Source: an uncultured bacterium (GTDB lineage Bacteria; Patescibacteriota; Saccharimonadia; Saccharimonadales; Saccharimonadaceae). From it: 12,263 nucleotides of DNA. The stretch lies in the NCBI GenBank assembly GCA_938036745.1, contig CALHWG010000073.1:1-12263 (forward strand), in the 5' to 3' direction. The notes beneath the pieces are model-generated. The model was not told the origin of the DNA, made no database searches, and saw nothing but the letters and a program-made list of their open reading frames with translations. The translations under genes were made by a program, and so were the position numbers. Positions 11,836-12,263 of the stretch are shown here, one piece after another. The stretch's first letter is position 1. Each line of letters opens with the position of its first letter.

Positions 11836-12263
11836 ATGAAAATTGCATTAATTGGTTTTGGACTCGAGGCAAAAAGTGCTTATGATTATTTTAAAAGTAT
11901 TGATCAAAATAATACTTTTGAAATTTATGACGAAAACTCAAAAAGTAAAATTGAGCTACCGAATGGCGTTAAATTCTTTGGTGATTTTCATGATTTTTCA
12001 AAAATTCAAGCAGATTTGATTGTGCGAACGCCCTCAGTTAATCCTAGCCGTTTGCCAAAAAATGCTAAAATTACATCTGTTACAAATTTATTTTTCGAAA
12101 AATGCCCAGCACCAATTATTGGCGTAACCGGCTCAAAAGGCAAGGGAACGGTGTCGAGTTTTATTGCTGAAATTTTGCGTGCAGCCGGTTTGAAGGTTCA
12201 CCTTGTTGGCAATATTGGTACACCTGCCATTCTTGAATTAGATAAAATCACCGAAAAAGACCT
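11836..12263 (+). CDS. murD: UDP-N-acetylmuramoylalanine-D-glutamate ligase, N-terminal part (3' end outside window)
   Basis: MurD adds D-glutamate to UDP-MurNAc-L-Ala in cytoplasmic peptidoglycan precursor synthesis. The frame is open to the window end (142 residues). It shows the N-terminal Rossmann-like UDP-binding domain starting MKIALIGFGLEAKSAYDYF, the RTPSVNPS segment at 64-71 (family S-P-G-I/V-x-P), the ATP P-loop GVTGSKGKGT at 96-105, and the downstream GNIGTPAI at 125-132 that is characteristic of MurD. The P-loop has Gly104 where most Mur ligases carry Ser or Thr after the lysine (E. coli MurD GSNGKST). The loop begins about a dozen residues earlier than in E. coli, so the N-terminal domain is slightly short. 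The ATG at 11836 follows AGGAG with a 4-base spacer. A related Mur ligase is possible but less likely. Confidence 0.88.
   Translation, partial: MKIALIGFGLEAKSAYDYFKSIDQNNTFEIYDENSKSKIELPNGVKFFGDFHDFSKIQADLIVRTPSVNPSRLPKNAKITSVTNLFFEKCPAPIIGVTGSKGKGTVSSFIAEILRAAGLKVHLVGNIGTPAILELDKITEKD

Noticed and set aside
1..12263. UGA recoded as glycine, as in some other Patescibacteria
   Set aside because: All recognised genes read through with the standard code, stop at TAA or TAG, and have no in-frame TGA at conserved glycines.
1..12263. CRISPR array, tRNA/rRNA genes, insertion sequences, attachment sites or replication origin
   Set aside because: I saw no regularly spaced repeats, cloverleaf-like sequence, transposase or integrase motifs, or DnaA-box cluster.

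Overview
The window is AT-rich bacterial DNA (about one third G+C by eye) with tightly packed genes and the standard genetic code. Gene content and protein style point to a Patescibacteria/CPR genome, most likely Candidatus Saccharibacteria (TM7). The pointers are a prolyl-tRNA synthetase of only 416 residues, a D-lactate dehydrogenase, a DUF2207 membrane protein with a Gly-rich tail, a very large TrbL/VirB6-like protein, and a MurD with an unusual P-loop. This assignment is inferred from recognition, not from a search.

Layout. 1-651: the 3' end of xseA overlapping xseB (exonuclease VII). 676-1493: two small genes of unknown function on the minus strand, each with its own promoter and terminator; all other genes are on the plus strand. 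1612-4222: frr, rseP (site-2 protease) and a CPBP-family intramembrane protease, probably one transcription unit. 4284-6053: greA and proS, separated by a terminator-like hairpin. 6098-8945: a D-lactate dehydrogenase overlapping a secreted/membrane DUF2207 protein. 9068-11740: an 890-residue TrbL/VirB6-like protein in its own promoter-terminator unit. 11836-end: the 5' part of murD.

How the genes work together. The order frr ... rseP ... proS is a remnant of the widespread bacterial cluster frr-uppS-cdsA-dxr-rseP-proS with the lipid and isoprenoid genes absent. The remaining genes cover ribosome recycling, membrane proteolysis, transcript-cleavage rescue, tRNA charging, fermentative NADH reoxidation and cell-wall synthesis. 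This fits a reduced, fermentative, probably host-attached bacterium. The VirB6-like protein suggests a type IV secretion-like envelope machine, but no partner subunits lie in the window.

Several promoters can be read directly (TTGAnT-type -35, 17-18 bp spacer, often TGn before TATAAT). At frr and the dehydrogenase the -10 box ends exactly 6 nt before the ATG, which predicts leaderless mRNAs. The least expected signal is a large excess of the palindrome TTCGAA, often as TTTCGAAA. I counted 39 copies by eye in all reading contexts and in gaps between genes, with a clear deficit in the VirB6-like gene. No CRISPR array, tRNA, rRNA or insertion sequence was seen. No stretch longer than about 300 bases lacks a gene.
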